DNA from: Sphingopyxis fribergensis | Lineage (GTDB): Bacteria; Pseudomonadota; Alphaproteobacteria; Sphingomonadales; Sphingomonadaceae | Direction of reading: 5' to 3' | Assembly: GCF_000803645.1 (NCBI RefSeq) | Contig: NZ_CP009122.1 | Location: 1,030,501 to 1,094,500 of the forward strand | DNA length: 64,000 bases | Shown: positions 17,455-25,762 of the stretch, in pieces | Layout of the letters: every line of letters starts with the position of its first letter | Position numbering within the stretch: the first letter of the stretch is position 1 | The notes under the pieces: generated by a model | What the model was told of the DNA's origin: nothing | What the model saw: only the letters and a program-made list of their open reading frames with translations | The model's database searches: none | Translations under genes and position numbers: made by a program

Positions 17455-18387
17455 ATGGCCGATCCCTATTCCACCCTGAATGTTGCGAAGAGTGCAAGCG
17501 AAGCGGAAATCAAGTCCGCATACCGCAAGCTCGCCAAGGAATTGCACCCCGACAAGAACAAGGACAATCCGAACGCGTCGGAGAAATTCTCCGACGTGAC
17601 CAAGGCGTATGACATCCTTTCCGACAAGACCAAGCGCGCGCAATATGACCGCGGCGAAATCGACGGCGAGGGCAATCCCGCCATGCCGTTCGGCTATGGC
17701 GGTGGCGGCGGTTTCCGCGGCGATCAGCGCACGGGGCCCGGCGGCTTCAGCGGTTTCGGCAACGAGAGCGCCGATTTTGGCGATATTTTCGAAGGACTGT
17801 TCGGCCGCGGCGGCGGTTCGGGCGGCGGACCCTTCGGCGGCTTCGGCGGGCGCAGCTCGCCGCCGCCCAAGGGCGCCAATGTCGCCTACCGCCTGTCGGT
17901 CAGCTTCATCGACGCCGCGACGCAGGCACCGCAGCGCATCGCGCTCGCCGATGGCGCGACGATCGATCTCAAACTGCCCGCCGGGGTCGAGACCGGCACC
18001 CAGATGCGCCTAGCCGGGAAGGGGCAGGCGGGTCCGGGCGGCACGGGCGACGGCATCGTGACGATCACGGTCAAGGATCATCCCTTTTACGTCCGCGAGG
18101 GCGCCAATATCCGCCTCGACTTGCCGGTGACGCTGAACGAAGCGGTCAAGGGCGCGAAGATCAAGGTACCGACCGTCGACGGCCCGGTGATGCTGTCGAT
18201 CCCTGCCGGCTCCTCGTCGGGCAAGGTGATGCGCCTCAAGGGCAAGGGCTTCAGCCAGAAAAGCGGCGGCCGCGGCGACCAGTTGGTGCGCCTGATGGTC
18301 GACCTGCCCGCCGACGACGAGGCGCTGGTGAAGCTGCTCAGCGAATGGAACGATCCGCGCGACGTGCGGGCGGATCTGGGCGTGTGA
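17455..18387 (+). CDS. DnaJ/CbpA-type co-chaperone without zinc finger
   Basis: 310 aa. The start ATG 17455 has AGGAGC upstream. The J domain (1-70) contains HPDKNKDNP. A Gly/Phe-rich linker (about 80-135) follows, and then two beta-sandwich substrate domains (FIDAATQAPQRIALADGATI onward). The CxxCxGxG zinc domain of true DnaJ is absent, so it is a type II (CbpA-like) Hsp40. It sits 3 bp upstream of the YihY gene, in a plus-strand unit leading to fabI and aroC. Confidence 0.9.
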   Translation: MADPYSTLNVAKSASEAEIKSAYRKLAKELHPDKNKDNPNASEKFSDVTKAYDILSDKTKRAQYDRGEIDGEGNPAMPFGYGGGGGFRGDQRTGPGGFSGFGNESADFGDIFEGLFGRGGGSGGGPFGGFGGRSSPPPKGANVAYRLSVSFIDAATQAPQRIALADGATIDLKLPAGVETGTQMRLAGKGQAGPGGTGDGIVTITVKDHPFYVREGANIRLDLPVTLNEAVKGAKIKVPTVDGPVMLSIPAGSSSGKVMRLKGKGFSQKSGGRGDQLVRLMVDLPADDEALVKLLSEWNDPRDVRADLGV

Positions 18388-18390
18388 TGC

Positions 18391-19458
18391 GTGGCTGAAG
18401 CCAAGGACCAGAAAATCGTTGCCGCGCTCGAGCGCGAGGTCGCCGACGAGGTCGGCAAGGAGTTTCTGGCCGAGGGCCATTCGCCGCATTCGCCCGAAGC
18501 GCGCGCCGAGCGCGCCAAGCGCGTCAAGCTGCGCACCCGCGCCGAGGGGCTTATCGAGCGCGGGCGCGAGCAGCTAGCCCCCGGTACGCGCGCCTATCAT
18601 ATCGTTCGCCGCGTCGTCGTCGGCACCTATACCGACGGGTTCATCCACGCCGGCAATCTCGCCTATCTCGCGCTGATCGCGCTCTTCCCCTTTTTCATCC
18701 TGCTCGCCGCCGCGCTCAGCCTGTTCGGGGGAAGCGTCGGCGGCGAACGCGCGGTCGAGGCTGTGTTCTCGACGATGCCGCCGACGGTCGCGAAGGCGCT
18801 GTCAGGCCCTATTCGCGAAGTGATGACGGCGCGCACCGGCATCTTCCTGTGGCTCGGGGCGCTCGTCGCGCTGTGGACGGTCGGCAGCCTGATCGAAACG
18901 GTGCGCGATATTTTACGCCGCGCCTATGGCACGCATTTCAGCAAGGGCTTCTTTCATTACCGCCTGCTGTCGATCGGCATCATTACCGGCGCGGTCGTGC
19001 TGATGCTGCTGTCGTTCAGCATGCAGGTGCTGATCGTCGGCATCGAACAATTCGTCACCCGCTTCCTGCCCGAACAATATCAGGCGTGGGGCGTCGTCCT
19101 GATCTCGCGAAGCGTGTCGGGTGCCGGGCTGTTCCTTGCGATCTACATGCTCTTTTACAGCCTGACGCCGTCGAAATACCGCCAGCTTAAATGCCCGAAA
19201 TGGCCGGGCGCCTTGTTCACGACGCTCTGGTGGATCGGCGTGACGCTGGCGCTGCCGCCCTTGCTCGCCAGCCTGCTCAGCTATGATGCGACCTATGGCA
19301 GCCTCGCGGGCGTGATGGTCGCGCTCTTCTTTTTCTATCTCGTCGGATTGGGTATGGTGATGGGCGCCGAACTCAATGCTGCCTTGGTAGAGGTTGAGGA
19401 TTTGGGCCACGACGCTATTGGGCGCGTCGACGATGTGAATACCGGAGACAAAAAATGA
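18391..19458 (+). CDS. YihY/BrkB family membrane protein
   Basis: 355 aa with a GTG start at 18391; no in-frame ATG is nearby. A charged cytoplasmic N-terminus of about 85 residues precedes six hydrophobic segments, including LIALFPFFILLAAALSLFGG, the family hallmark. The motif FFHYRLLSIGIITGAVVLML also fits. These proteins were once called 'ribonuclease BN', but that activity belongs to another gene; their transport role is unsettled. Its stop overlaps the fabI start (ATGA). Confidence 0.9.
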   Translation: MAEAKDQKIVAALEREVADEVGKEFLAEGHSPHSPEARAERAKRVKLRTRAEGLIERGREQLAPGTRAYHIVRRVVVGTYTDGFIHAGNLAYLALIALFPFFILLAAALSLFGGSVGGERAVEAVFSTMPPTVAKALSGPIREVMTARTGIFLWLGALVALWTVGSLIETVRDILRRAYGTHFSKGFFHYRLLSIGIITGAVVLMLLSFSMQVLIVGIEQFVTRFLPEQYQAWGVVLISRSVSGAGLFLAIYMLFYSLTPSKYRQLKCPKWPGALFTTLWWIGVTLALPPLLASLLSYDATYGSLAGVMVALFFFYLVGLGMVMGAELNAALVEVEDLGHDAIGRVDDVNTGDKK

Positions 19459-20282
19459 CGGGTCTGATGACAGGCAAGCGCGGGTTGATCATGGGCCTTG
19501 CGAACGACAAATCGCTTGCCTGGGGCATTGCCAAGGCGCTGCACGCGCACGGCGCAGAATTGGCGATTTCGTATCAGGGCGACGTGATGCTGAAGCGCGT
19601 CAAGCCGCTGGCCGACGAGCTTGGCTGCGATTTCCTGATCGATTGCGACGTGTCCGACATGGACAATCTCGACGCGGCTTTTGCGACGCTCTCGTCGCGC
19701 TGGCCGACGATCGACTTCGTCGTCCACGCGATCGGCTATACCAACAAGGAGGCGCTGCGCGGCCATTATGCCGACGTCACGCTCGACGACTTCCTGATGA
19801 CGATGAACATCAGCGTCTACAGCTTCACCGCAGTCGCCAAGCGCGCGGCGTCGATGATGACGCCGTTCGACGCCGAGACGGGCAAGGGCGGCGGCTCGCT
19901 GCTCACGCTCAGCTATTATGGCGCCGAAAAGGTGATCCCGCATTACAACGTCATGGGCGTTGCGAAATCGGCGCTTGAAACCAGCGTCAAATATCTCGCC
20001 AACGACTACGGCCCGCAGGGCGTCCGCGTGAACGCGATCTCGGCGGGGCCGATCAAGACGCTCGCCGCCTCGGGCATCGGCGATTTTCGCCTGATCCTGA
20101 AATGGAACGAACATAACGCCCCGCTGCGCCGCAACGTCACGATCGACGATGTCGGCGGCTCGGCGCTCTACCTGCTTAGCGATCTGGCGAGCGGCGTGAC
20201 CGGCGAGACGCACCATGTCGACGCGGGCTATCACACGGTCGGCATGAAACAGGAAGATGCCCCGGACATCTCGCTGGTTTAA
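19455..20282 (+). CDS. fabI: Enoyl-[acyl-carrier-protein] reductase (NADH), FabI
   Basis: 275 aa, FabI-type short-chain dehydrogenase catalysing the last step of each fatty-acid elongation cycle. It has the atypical nucleotide motif GLANDKSLAWGIA and the catalytic pair Y164-x6-K171 in HYNVMGVAKSALE. An additional Tyr (Y154) lies in SYYGAEK, and SAGPIKTLAASGI is the substrate-loop region. The first ATG overlaps the YihY stop; ATG 19470 is also possible. A family A palindrome begins 2 bp after the stop. Confidence 0.96.
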   Translation: MTGLMTGKRGLIMGLANDKSLAWGIAKALHAHGAELAISYQGDVMLKRVKPLADELGCDFLIDCDVSDMDNLDAAFATLSSRWPTIDFVVHAIGYTNKEALRGHYADVTLDDFLMTMNISVYSFTAVAKRAASMMTPFDAETGKGGGSLLTLSYYGAEKVIPHYNVMGVAKSALETSVKYLANDYGPQGVRVNAISAGPIKTLAASGIGDFRLILKWNEHNAPLRRNVTIDDVGGSALYLLSDLASGVTGETHHVDAGYHTVGMKQEDAPDISLV

Positions 20283-20284
20283 AG

Positions 20285-20341
20285 CCCTCTCCCTTCGGGG
20301 GAGAGGGAGGGGCCCGTCGCGAAGCGATGGGAGGGTGAGGG
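20285..20341. repeat. Family A palindrome, left arm flanking the DUF559 gene
   Basis: A 57-bp element starting CCCTCTCCC-TTC-GGGGGAGAGGG and ending GGGAGGGTGAGGG, with GTCGCGAAGCGATGGG inside. It is the approximate reverse complement of 20703-20764 on the other side of the DUF559 gene, differing mainly in the central loop. The internal GTCGCGAAGCGATGGG also occurs in the family B element at 40936, so the two families share parts. Its 3' end lies immediately before the DUF559 start codon. Confidence 0.85.
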
Positions 20342-20342
20342 A

Positions 20343-20771
20343 ATGAGTAAGAGCCGCTTCACGACAGATGATGGCACACTCGACCGCGCGCGCCGCCTGC
20401 GCCGCGACGCCACTCCCGCCGAGAAGAAGCTCTGGTCGACCCTGCGCGCTGGCGGCATCGCCGGTTTCAAATTTCGACGCCAGCAACGCATCGGCCCCTT
20501 CGTTGTAGACTTTGCCTGTCAATCGGCGCGGCTGGTGATAGAGGTCGTTGGCGATAGCCACGCGCAGCAAATCGACTATGACGCGCGGCGTACGCAATTT
20601 TTGGCGGAAGAGGGATATCGGGTGCTGCGCTTCACCAATTCGGACGTGTTGGACAATCTGGAAGGCGTTTGCCGGGCAATCGAGCTTGCTCTCGCCAGCA
20701 GACCCTCACCCTCCCACCCGGCTGTGCCGGGCGGGCCCCTCCCTCTCCCCCAAGGGGAGAGGGGTTTATGA
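20343..20771 (+). CDS. DUF559 (Vsr-like) endonuclease-fold protein
   Basis: 142 aa. The DUF559 core is clear: [17 protein letters not shown], then [29 protein letters not shown] and [12 protein letters not shown]. This is a PD-(D/E)xK-type fold related to very-short-patch-repair nucleases. Where most members have IEvDGxxH, this one reads IEVVGDSH, so catalysis may be altered. The gene is enclosed by inverted family A repeats. The right repeat encodes its last 25 or so residues ([20 protein letters not shown] and beyond). Its stop overlaps the aroC start (ATGA). No methylase or helicase is nearby. Confidence 0.85.
   Translation: MSKSRFTTDDGTLDRARRLRRDATPAEKKLWSTLRAGGIAGFKFRRQQRIGPFVVDFACQSARLVIEVVGDSHAQQIDYDARRTQFLAEEGYRVLRFTNSDVLDNLEGVCRAIELALASRPSPSHPAVPGGPLPLPQGERGL
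20703..20764. repeat. Family A palindrome, right arm flanking the DUF559 gene
   Basis: About 62 bp beginning CCCTCACCCTCCC and ending with CCCTCTCCCCCAAGGGGAGA followed by GGGG. It is inverted relative to 20285-20341. It lies wholly inside the DUF559 reading frame, and its terminal GGAGAGGGG sits 3-4 bases upstream of the aroC ATG (20768), where it can serve as that gene's Shine-Dalgarno sequence. Confidence 0.85.
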
Positions 20772-21844
20772 GTTTCAACAGCTTCGGACGCGTTCTTCGC
20801 TTCACGACATGGGGGGAGAGCCACGGCCCCGCGCTCGGCGCGGTCGTCGACGGCTGCCCGCCGCGGCTGTCGCTGTCCGAAGCCGATATCCAGCCGTTCC
20901 TCGACAAGCGCCGCCCCGGCCAGTCGCGCCACACGACGCAGCGGCAGGAGCCCGATCAGGTGCGCATTCTGTCGGGGGTGTTCGAGGGCAAGACGACGGG
21001 CACGCCGATCAGCCTGATGATCGAGAATGTCGACCAGCGCTCGAAGGACTATGGTGAGATCGCGCAGGCCTATCGCCCCGGCCACGCCGATTATGCCTAT
21101 GACGCCAAATATGGCATCCGCGACTATCGCGGCGGCGGCCGATCCAGCGCGCGCGAAACCGCGGCGCGCGTCGCGGCGGGCGGCGTCGCGCGGCTGGTGA
21201 TTCCCGAGGTGCAAATCCACGCCTGGGTCGCCGAAATCGGCGGTGACGCGATCGACCCCGCGAATTTCGACCTCGAAGAAATCGACCGCAATCCGTTTTT
21301 CTGTCCCGATCCTGCCGCGGCGCAGCGCTGGGAAGGGCTGATGGATGCCGCGCGCAAGGCGGGCAGCTCGCTGGGCGCCGTGATCGAATGCGCCGCCAGC
21401 GGCGTTCCCGCCGGATGGGGCGCGCCGATCTACGCCAAGCTCGACAGCGACCTTGCCGCCGCGATGATGGGGATCAACGCGGTGAAGGGCGTCGAGATCG
21501 GTGCGGGTTTTCACGCGGCGCGCCTCCGCGGTGAGGAAAATGCCGACCCGATGCGTCCTGCGACCGACGGCAGCAACCGTCCCGATTTCCTGTCGAACAA
21601 CGCCGGCGGTATCGCGGGCGGCATCTCGACCGGCCAGCCCGTCGTCGTCCGCGTCGCGTTCAAGCCGACGAGCTCGATCCTGACCCCCGTGCCGACGGTG
21701 AACAAGGCCGGCGAGGCGACCGACATCGTCACCAAGGGCCGCCACGACCCGTGCGTCGGCATCCGCGGCGCGCCGGTGGTCGAGGCGATGATGGCACTCG
21801 TCCTCGCCGATCACAAATTGCTCCACCGCGCGCAGTGCGCCTAA
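20768..21844 (+). CDS. aroC: Chorismate synthase
   Basis: 358 aa, full length. It converts 5-enolpyruvylshikimate 3-phosphate to chorismate with reduced FMN. The N-terminal signature is [39 protein letters not shown] and the C-terminal [17 protein letters not shown] are also diagnostic. I begin it at ATG 20768, which overlaps the DUF559 stop; the extra upstream codons are repeat sequence. Its ribosome-binding site is apparently donated by the repeat. Confidence 0.97.
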   Translation: MSFNSFGRVLRFTTWGESHGPALGAVVDGCPPRLSLSEADIQPFLDKRRPGQSRHTTQRQEPDQVRILSGVFEGKTTGTPISLMIENVDQRSKDYGEIAQAYRPGHADYAYDAKYGIRDYRGGGRSSARETAARVAAGGVARLVIPEVQIHAWVAEIGGDAIDPANFDLEEIDRNPFFCPDPAAAQRWEGLMDAARKAGSSLGAVIECAASGVPAGWGAPIYAKLDSDLAAAMMGINAVKGVEIGAGFHAARLRGEENADPMRPATDGSNRPDFLSNNAGGIAGGISTGQPVVVRVAFKPTSSILTPVPTVNKAGEATDIVTKGRHDPCVGIRGAPVVEAMMALVLADHKLLHRAQCA

Positions 21845-21951
21845 AACCGGGCTGAACAGGCCGCGCCACTATCAGGCGATTGCCCGCCGACCATCACCCT
21901 GTTACCCCGCACGGCATAACGATCCGCCCGGCGCGGAACAGGGAGTGTTTT

Positions 21952-23298
21952 ATGGGCCATCGCCTGACTTTGTATATTCTGATCGGGATGATCCTCGGCG
22001 TCATCACCGGCTATCTGGTGCGGGTCTATGTCCCCGCCGACAGCGAGGCCTTTACATATTGGCTGCGCAGTTTCAGCACGCTTTCGACGATCTTCCTCAA
22101 CCTGATCAAGCTGGTCGTCGCGCCGCTGATTCTGGGTACGTTGATCGCCGGCATCGCGCATATGGGCGACAGCTCGGCGCTCGGCCGCATCGGCACGCGC
22201 GCGATCGCCTGGTTCATTATCGCCAGCCTGATTTCGATCAGCCTCGGCCTGATCATGGTCAATTTCTTTGAACCCGGCGCAGGGCTGAACCTAACCGTCG
22301 GCGCGCATTCAATCGCCGAGGTCGGTGAGGTCAAGAAACTCGACCTGTTCGAGTTCATCGAGCATATCTTCCCGAAGAATATCTTCCAAGCGATGGCGGA
22401 CAATAATGTCCTTCAAATCCTCGTCTTCGCACTGTTCGCGGGCGTCGGCCTGACCGCCATCGGTGACAAGGGGAAACCGCTGGTGCGCGGCGCCGAGGCG
22501 CTCGCCGAACTGATGCTGCAAATCACCGGCTATGTAATGCGCCTCGCGCCGATCGCGGTGTTCGGCGCGCTCGCTGGCGTCGTCGCCAAATACGGCCTCG
22601 GCATCCTCGGCACCTATGCGGAACTGGTCACCGAATTCTATCTCTCGCTCGTCGTGTTGTGGGTCATCCTGCTCGCCGCGGGCGCGATCTTCCTTGGCCG
22701 CCGGATATTCGCGCTGATCCGCTATATCCGCCAGCCGCTGCTGATCGCCTTTTCGACCGCCTCGTCGGAGGCCGCGATGCCGAAGCTGTTCGAACAGCTC
22801 GACCGTTTCGGGGTGCCGCGCCGCATTTCGGGCTTCGTGCTGCCGCTGGGTTACAGCTTCAACCTCGACGGGTCGATGATGTATGCGAGCTTCGCGACGC
22901 TCTTCATCGCGCAGGCCTATGGCATCGAGCTGTCGATCACGCAGCAGATCCTGATCCTGCTGACGCTGATGGTGTCGTCGAAGGGCATCGCCGCGGTGCC
23001 GCGCGCCAGCCTTGTCGTCATCACCGCGACGCTCGCGATGTTCGACTTGCCGGTCGAGGGTGTCGCGCTGATCTTTGCGATCGACCAGTTCCTCGACATG
23101 GGCCGCACCGCGACGAACGTCGTCGGTAATGCGGTTGCGACGAGCGTGATTACCAAGTGGGAGGGCATGCTCGAAGCGCCCGAACCCCCCGACCTCGAAC
23201 GGCCGCACGCGCCGGCGCATACGCCGCATCATGGAACCCGCGGGCTCGATCTTCGTGATGACATAGCGGAGGGTGAAAACAAGCCAGCGGCCGGGTAG
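21952..23298 (+). CDS. Dicarboxylate/amino acid:cation symporter (DAACS), first copy
   Basis: 448 aa, start ATG 21952 with GGGAGTG upstream. It has the multi-helix GltPh/DctA fold: LIKLVVAPLILGTLIAGI, the re-entrant-loop serine region STASSEAAMPKLF, and the helix-7 motif SFNLDGSMMY (family NMDGT). The C-terminal loop region is SSKGIAAVPRASLVVI. It should be a Na+- or H+-coupled importer of C4-dicarboxylates or acidic amino acids. A second, divergent copy follows 54 bp later. Confidence 0.92.
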   Translation: MGHRLTLYILIGMILGVITGYLVRVYVPADSEAFTYWLRSFSTLSTIFLNLIKLVVAPLILGTLIAGIAHMGDSSALGRIGTRAIAWFIIASLISISLGLIMVNFFEPGAGLNLTVGAHSIAEVGEVKKLDLFEFIEHIFPKNIFQAMADNNVLQILVFALFAGVGLTAIGDKGKPLVRGAEALAELMLQITGYVMRLAPIAVFGALAGVVAKYGLGILGTYAELVTEFYLSLVVLWVILLAAGAIFLGRRIFALIRYIRQPLLIAFSTASSEAAMPKLFEQLDRFGVPRRISGFVLPLGYSFNLDGSMMYASFATLFIAQAYGIELSITQQILILLTLMVSSKGIAAVPRASLVVITATLAMFDLPVEGVALIFAIDQFLDMGRTATNVVGNAVATSVITKWEGMLEAPEPPDLERPHAPAHTPHHGTRGLDLRDDIAEGENKPAAG

Positions 23299-23352
23299 CG
23301 CGTAGCAAGCGAGCTTCGGGCCGCCCGACCGGGGCGAGCAAGGAGCTGAAAT

Positions 23353-24684
23353 ATGGCCGAAGCGGCAGCAATCGACGACGCCGGACGCGACGAAGCGCGC
23401 GCTCGGCGGCTGCGCTGGCGCATGCTGATCGGCTTTCTCGCGGGCCTCGTCATCGGGCTGGCGGTCCATTATGGCGCGCCGGGCGCGGCTTGGGTCGACA
23501 CGGTCACCACCTACGTGACCGGGCCGCTGGGGCAGATATTCCTCCGCCTGCTGTTCATGCTCGTCATTCCGCTGCTCGTCTCGGCGCTGATCGTCGGGGT
23601 CGCCGAAATGGGCGAGATGCGCGCGCTGAAATCGGTCGGCCTGCGCACACTCGTCTATACCATCGCCGTATCGACGATTTCGGTCGTCATCAGCCTGGCC
23701 GTCGTCAACCTGCTCCAGCCGGGCGCGGGGGTCGATCCCGCGCTCGCGCGCTCGCTGATGGCAGAGGGCGCCGCGGGCGCGCAGGCGATCGCCGAGCGGG
23801 CGGGTGAATCGAAATCGGGGATGGATGCGGTGGTTGCGATCGTCCCCGACAATATTTTCGCGGCCATGGGCGCGAATGACGTGCTCGCGGTCATGTTCTT
23901 CGCGCTGTTCTTCGGCATCGGCCTGATGCTCGTGAACACCCCCCGCACCGAGACGCTGAAGACGGCGATCGAGGGGGTGTTCGAGGTGGTGATGAAGCTG
24001 ATCGGCCTCGTTATCCAGCTCGCGCCGATCGCGGTTTTCTGTTTCATGTTCAACCTTGCCGCGCAGTTCGGCTGGGATCTCATCATCCGTCTGTCGGCCT
24101 TTGTCGGCGTCGTGCTGCTCGCGCTTGCGCTTCAGATGTTCATCGTCTTTCCCATCCTGCTGAAGATGCTGGCAGGGAAATCCCCGGTCCTGTTCTTTCG
24201 CCAGACGCAGGAGGCGTTTGTGATGGCCTTCGCGACCGCGTCGTCGAACGCGACGCTGCCGACCGCGCTGCGCGTCGCGCACGACCAGCTGCGGCTGCCC
24301 GACAAGGTCGCGCGCTTCGTGCTTACCATCGGCGCGACCGCGAACCAGAACGGCACTGCGATGTTCGAGGGCGTGACGGTGATTTTCCTCGCGCAATTCT
24401 TCGGCATCGACCTGACGCTTCAGCAGCAAATCGTCGTGATGCTGGTGTGCATCCTCGGCGGGATCGGCACCGCGGGGGTGCCCGCGGGGTCGCTGCCGGT
24501 CATCGCGCTGATCCTCGCGTCGGTCGGCGTTCCGCCCGAAGGCATCGGGCTGATCCTCGGCGTCGACCGCTTCCTCGATATGTGCCGCACGACATTGAAT
24601 GTCATCGGCGACCTCGTCGCCGCGACGGTGGTGTCGGCCGGGGTGAAGGAGGGGTCGGCGACAGGGGCAGCGCCGCCGACTTAG
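23353..24684 (+). CDS. Dicarboxylate/amino acid:cation symporter (DAACS), second copy
   Basis: 443 aa with a strong AAGGAG site before ATG 23353. It has the same fold as its neighbour: LRLLFMLVIPLLVSALIVGV, ATASSNATLPTAL and a helix-7 motif that reads ATANQNGTAMFEG instead of NxDGT. The C-terminal loop is GGIGTAGVPAGSLPVI and LGVDRFLDMCRT carries the conserved Asp and Arg. The altered helix-7 motif suggests a different substrate or coupling ion from the first copy. Confidence 0.92.
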   Translation: MAEAAAIDDAGRDEARARRLRWRMLIGFLAGLVIGLAVHYGAPGAAWVDTVTTYVTGPLGQIFLRLLFMLVIPLLVSALIVGVAEMGEMRALKSVGLRTLVYTIAVSTISVVISLAVVNLLQPGAGVDPALARSLMAEGAAGAQAIAERAGESKSGMDAVVAIVPDNIFAAMGANDVLAVMFFALFFGIGLMLVNTPRTETLKTAIEGVFEVVMKLIGLVIQLAPIAVFCFMFNLAAQFGWDLIIRLSAFVGVVLLALALQMFIVFPILLKMLAGKSPVLFFRQTQEAFVMAFATASSNATLPTALRVAHDQLRLPDKVARFVLTIGATANQNGTAMFEGVTVIFLAQFFGIDLTLQQQIVVMLVCILGGIGTAGVPAGSLPVIALILASVGVPPEGIGLILGVDRFLDMCRTTLNVIGDLVAATVVSAGVKEGSATGAAPPT

Positions 24685-24687
24685 ATC

Positions 24688-25587
24688 TTAATCGGGACGC
24701 GTGTTGTTCCGGCGGTCGCTGCGCGCGCGGCCCGCCGGCGCGGCCTGCCGCGGTTCGGGCGCACTGCGCACCGCCGGGGCCGGCTGCGGCGCGGGCGGGC
24801 GATAGGCGGGCGTGGGCCGTTCGGCGCGCGGGGCGCGGTCGGGCATCGCCGACGGGGCAGGGCGCGTCCGCGGCGGACGAGCGCCACCGCGCGGCGTCGA
24901 AAACATCTCGCCCGGCTCGGTTGCCGGCAGGTTGCGGACCGGACGCGGACGGCCCGCAGTCCCTTCCTGCGGAACCGGGCGCGGACGCCCACCGCCCCAT
25001 TCGGGCCGACCGGGGCGTCCGGGGTTGTTCGATCCGGGGGGCGTGCCGGTCGCGCCGTCGCCCGGCCGACCCGGACGCGTGCCGCGCGGACCGTCATTGT
25101 CGCGGTCGCCACGGTTCCAGCCCCCAGGGCGACCCGGCCGGCCATCGCCCGGCCGTCCGTCATGGTCGCCACGATTCCAGCCGGGGCGCCCCGGCTTTCC
25201 GTCGCCGCGCCCGCCATGATGCTTCCACCAGGCGCGGCGCCCGCCCCAATAGTTGAGGTACTGGCCGCGCAGTGGATAGCGGTTGCGGTAATTGTCGAAC
25301 ATCCACATGCCATAGCCGGGATAATAATAGTCGTCGTACCAGCCGCCGCCGAAGCCGATCTGCGCAAAGCCGCTGCCATAGTCGGCGCCGTCATAGCAGT
25401 CGTAGCCATAGCCATCGTCATAGGCATAGCCGTCATAATCATAATAGGCGTCGCCATAACGCGACGAGCAATCGCCGCCGGACGCATAGCTCGATCCATA
25501 GACGTCGCCATAATAGCAACCGCCGAGCATCGTCGTCGCGACCGCGCCGAGCGCGATGGAGAGGGGGCGCTTCAAACTCTTCGCCAT
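24688..25587 (-). CDS. Tyr/Gly-rich then Gly/Arg/Pro-rich lipoprotein
   Basis: 299 aa. A lipobox (TMLGGC) follows a short signal peptide, so the protein is probably anchored to the outer membrane. Residues 25-105 are dominated by Tyr, Gly and Asp (DYDGYAYDDGYGYDCYDG). Residues 105-200 are repeats of Gly-Arg-Pro-Gly-Asp units, and the rest is Pro/Arg/Ala-rich. The architecture implies an intrinsically disordered, strongly basic surface protein. It is convergent with the second symporter. No homologue family recognised. Confidence 0.75.
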   Translation of the reverse strand: MAKSLKRPLSIALGAVATTMLGGCYYGDVYGSSYASGGDCSSRYGDAYYDYDGYAYDDGYGYDCYDGADYGSGFAQIGFGGGWYDDYYYPGYGMWMFDNYRNRYPLRGQYLNYWGGRRAWWKHHGGRGDGKPGRPGWNRGDHDGRPGDGRPGRPGGWNRGDRDNDGPRGTRPGRPGDGATGTPPGSNNPGRPGRPEWGGGRPRPVPQEGTAGRPRPVRNLPATEPGEMFSTPRGGARPPRTRPAPSAMPDRAPRAERPTPAYRPPAPQPAPAVRSAPEPRQAAPAGRARSDRRNNTRPD

Positions 25588-25762
25588 GGGCTTTGTCCTT
25601 TCGGGTCCAACGGTTGCGACCCGTCACAGTGACAAGCGAATTGCACGAGTCGAGTTGAATTTGCGGTGAATAGTGTCCCACGCGCCAACAGGGCTTACTT
25701 GCATCAATGTCAGTAGTGCGTTACGCCTAAGTCCGACGACAGGATGGACGAGGGACAGATCG

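Noticed and set aside
20343..21844. DUF559 gene as part of a restriction-modification or defence system
   Set aside because: There is no methylase, helicase or other defence gene around it; fabI and aroC are housekeeping genes.
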